33,123 nt of DNA from an uncultured Bacteroidales bacterium (GTDB lineage Bacteria > Bacteroidota > Bacteroidia > Bacteroidales > P3), in contig CALEFF010000065.1 in NCBI GenBank assembly GCA_937876865.1, positions 1 through 33,123 of the forward strand. Reading direction: 5' to 3'. Below, in pieces: positions 32,448 through 33,123 of this stretch. Under the pieces are notes generated by a model that worked only from the letters and a program-made list of their open reading frames with translations, ran no database searches and had not been told where the DNA came from. Position 1 is the stretch's first letter; every line of letters starts with the position of its first letter. A program made the position numbers and the translations under genes.

Positions 32448-32921
32448 ATGGCTAAAACAATTGGTATAGACTTGGGTACAACAAACTCAGTTATGGCCGT
32501 TATGGAAGGTGGAAAACCTACTGTTATAACAAACAACGAAGGAAGCAGAACAACTCCTTCAATCGTTGCTTTTTCTAAAACCGGAGAAAGATTAGTAGGT
32601 CAACTTGCAAAACGTCAAGCAATTTTAAACCCAGATAAAACAATTATTTCTATTAAAAGAAAAATGGGTAGCGACAAAAAAACAAATGTTGATGGAAAAG
32701 ACTACACTCCACAAGAAATTTCTGCAATGATTTTAAGAAAATTAGCAGATGATGCTTCTAAATATTTAGGAGAAAAAGTTATTGTAACTATTAAAAATAA
32801 CCTAAAACTTAAAGGAACTTTATTCTATGATGAAACGTATGACAACTACCATTTGACTAAAATTAATGAACCAATAATTCTTCTTAAGAGTTATCATATA
32901 CTGAAAATTGAAAAATCTTAA
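32448..32921 (+). CDS. dnaK: DnaK N-terminus joined in frame to an Sm-like tail (suspect join)
   Basis: Residues 1-111 are the start of the Hsp70 ATPase domain: AKTIGIDLGTTNSVMAVMEG, EGSRTTPSIVAFS, GQLAKRQAILNP, SIKRKMGSD and YTPQEISAMIL. DnaK should continue after YLGEKV with TEAVITVPAYF, but here it becomes VIVTIKNNLKLKGTLFYDE and ends 46 residues later in YHILKIEKS, which resembles an Sm-like small beta-barrel. The switch is at 32766-32783. The start at 32448 was chosen because an AAGGAGA site precedes it by 7 bp; the frame is open 75 bp further upstream. The sequence is of a non-Bacteroidota type, though I cannot name the phylum. Confidence 0.72.
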   Translation: MAKTIGIDLGTTNSVMAVMEGGKPTVITNNEGSRTTPSIVAFSKTGERLVGQLAKRQAILNPDKTIISIKRKMGSDKKTNVDGKDYTPQEISAMILRKLADDASKYLGEKVIVTIKNNLKLKGTLFYDETYDNYHLTKINEPIILLKSYHILKIEKS

Positions 32922-32942
32922 ATTGATGGGAGGAATTAGAAA

Positions 32943-33123
32943 ATGAAAATTTTATTATATAGGCTTAAAAGTAACGGAAAAATTACATCTGTTGAAGAGA
33001 TTAACGAAGCGTCATATCAAAAAGTAATTTCTGACCCTAATAAAATTTTTAATTACAATACTAATGACAACAATGGGACTTTTGCATTTGTATATGACAG
33101 TGAACAAGATGGACTTCCCAAAG
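32943..33123 (+). CDS. Unidentified gene, cut by the window end
   Basis: The frame is open from ATG at 32943 to the last base and gives 60 residues: MKILLYRLKSNGKITSVEEI, followed by an Asn-rich stretch (NYNTNDNNGTFAF) and DSEQDGLPK. A strong GGAGG site lies 10 bp upstream. It follows the Sm-like tail by 21 bp in the same direction, so the two may come from one operon. No family recognised. Confidence 0.55.
   Translation, partial: MKILLYRLKSNGKITSVEEINEASYQKVISDPNKIFNYNTNDNNGTFAFVYDSEQDGLPK

Overview
The window looks like a contig from an uncultured, AT-rich Bacteroidota bacterium, most likely Bacteroidales. The evidence is a type B T9SS cargo with a CHU_C-like tail, a Porin_10-like outer-membrane protein, a LolA next to the FtsK C-terminus, and a viroplasmin-type RNase H. 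Genes are mostly preceded by the Bacteroidota -7 element TAnnTTTG, in the best cases with a TTTG 18-19 bp upstream, rather than by Shine-Dalgarno sites. The last 1.9 kb does not fit this genome and looks joined on from other bacteria.

Layout. 1-2700: accessory genes, namely a DUF4143 ATPase (-) with three 33-bp-period repeats upstream of it, and a DUF1016/YhcG nuclease-like gene (-) between two exact 38-bp copies of the 3' end of the neighbouring porin gene. 2707-5410: porin and trxB (-). 5516-10760: TPM-domain membrane protein, lemA, topoisomerase IV subunit A and an unknown exported protein (+). 10761-15323: RNase H and a 1309-residue secreted SBBP/PKD/CHU_C protein (-). 15399-18009: small beta-barrel protein and a frameshifted PEGA-WD40 gene (+). 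18098-19857: ABC-type ATPase plus TOPRIM-like protein, between two near-identical 66-bp terminator copies. 19954-24052: fthC, lnt, a YfcC-type transporter and a lipoprotein. 24114-29374: tightly packed sufC-sufD-nadK-dxr-rseP. 29484-29557: tRNA-Asn(GUU). 29913-31211: lolA and the C-terminal part of ftsK (-).

The housekeeping genes cover thioredoxin reduction, DNA topology, lipoprotein maturation and transport (lnt, lolA), Fe-S assembly, NADP and isoprenoid synthesis, and intramembrane proteolysis. The accessory genes form the most interesting part. The ATPase-TOPRIM pair resembles the ATPase/TOPRIM architecture of PARIS- and OLD-type defence modules, and both it and the YhcG gene sit between direct repeats derived from the 3' end or terminator of the neighbouring resident gene. 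A third terminator of the same kind, with 28 bp identical to the sequence after the WD40 gene, lies at the window's left edge beside the DUF4143 ATPase. This suggests small cargo cassettes that enter by recombination at gene 3' ends.

From about 31191 to the right end, three reading frames each switch protein family at a short shared stretch (FtsK/kinase, CutA/TSCPD, DnaK/Sm-like), and good Shine-Dalgarno sites appear. Chimeric assembly is the likeliest explanation, so these should not be read as real fusion proteins without long-read support. Coordinates of motifs were counted by hand.
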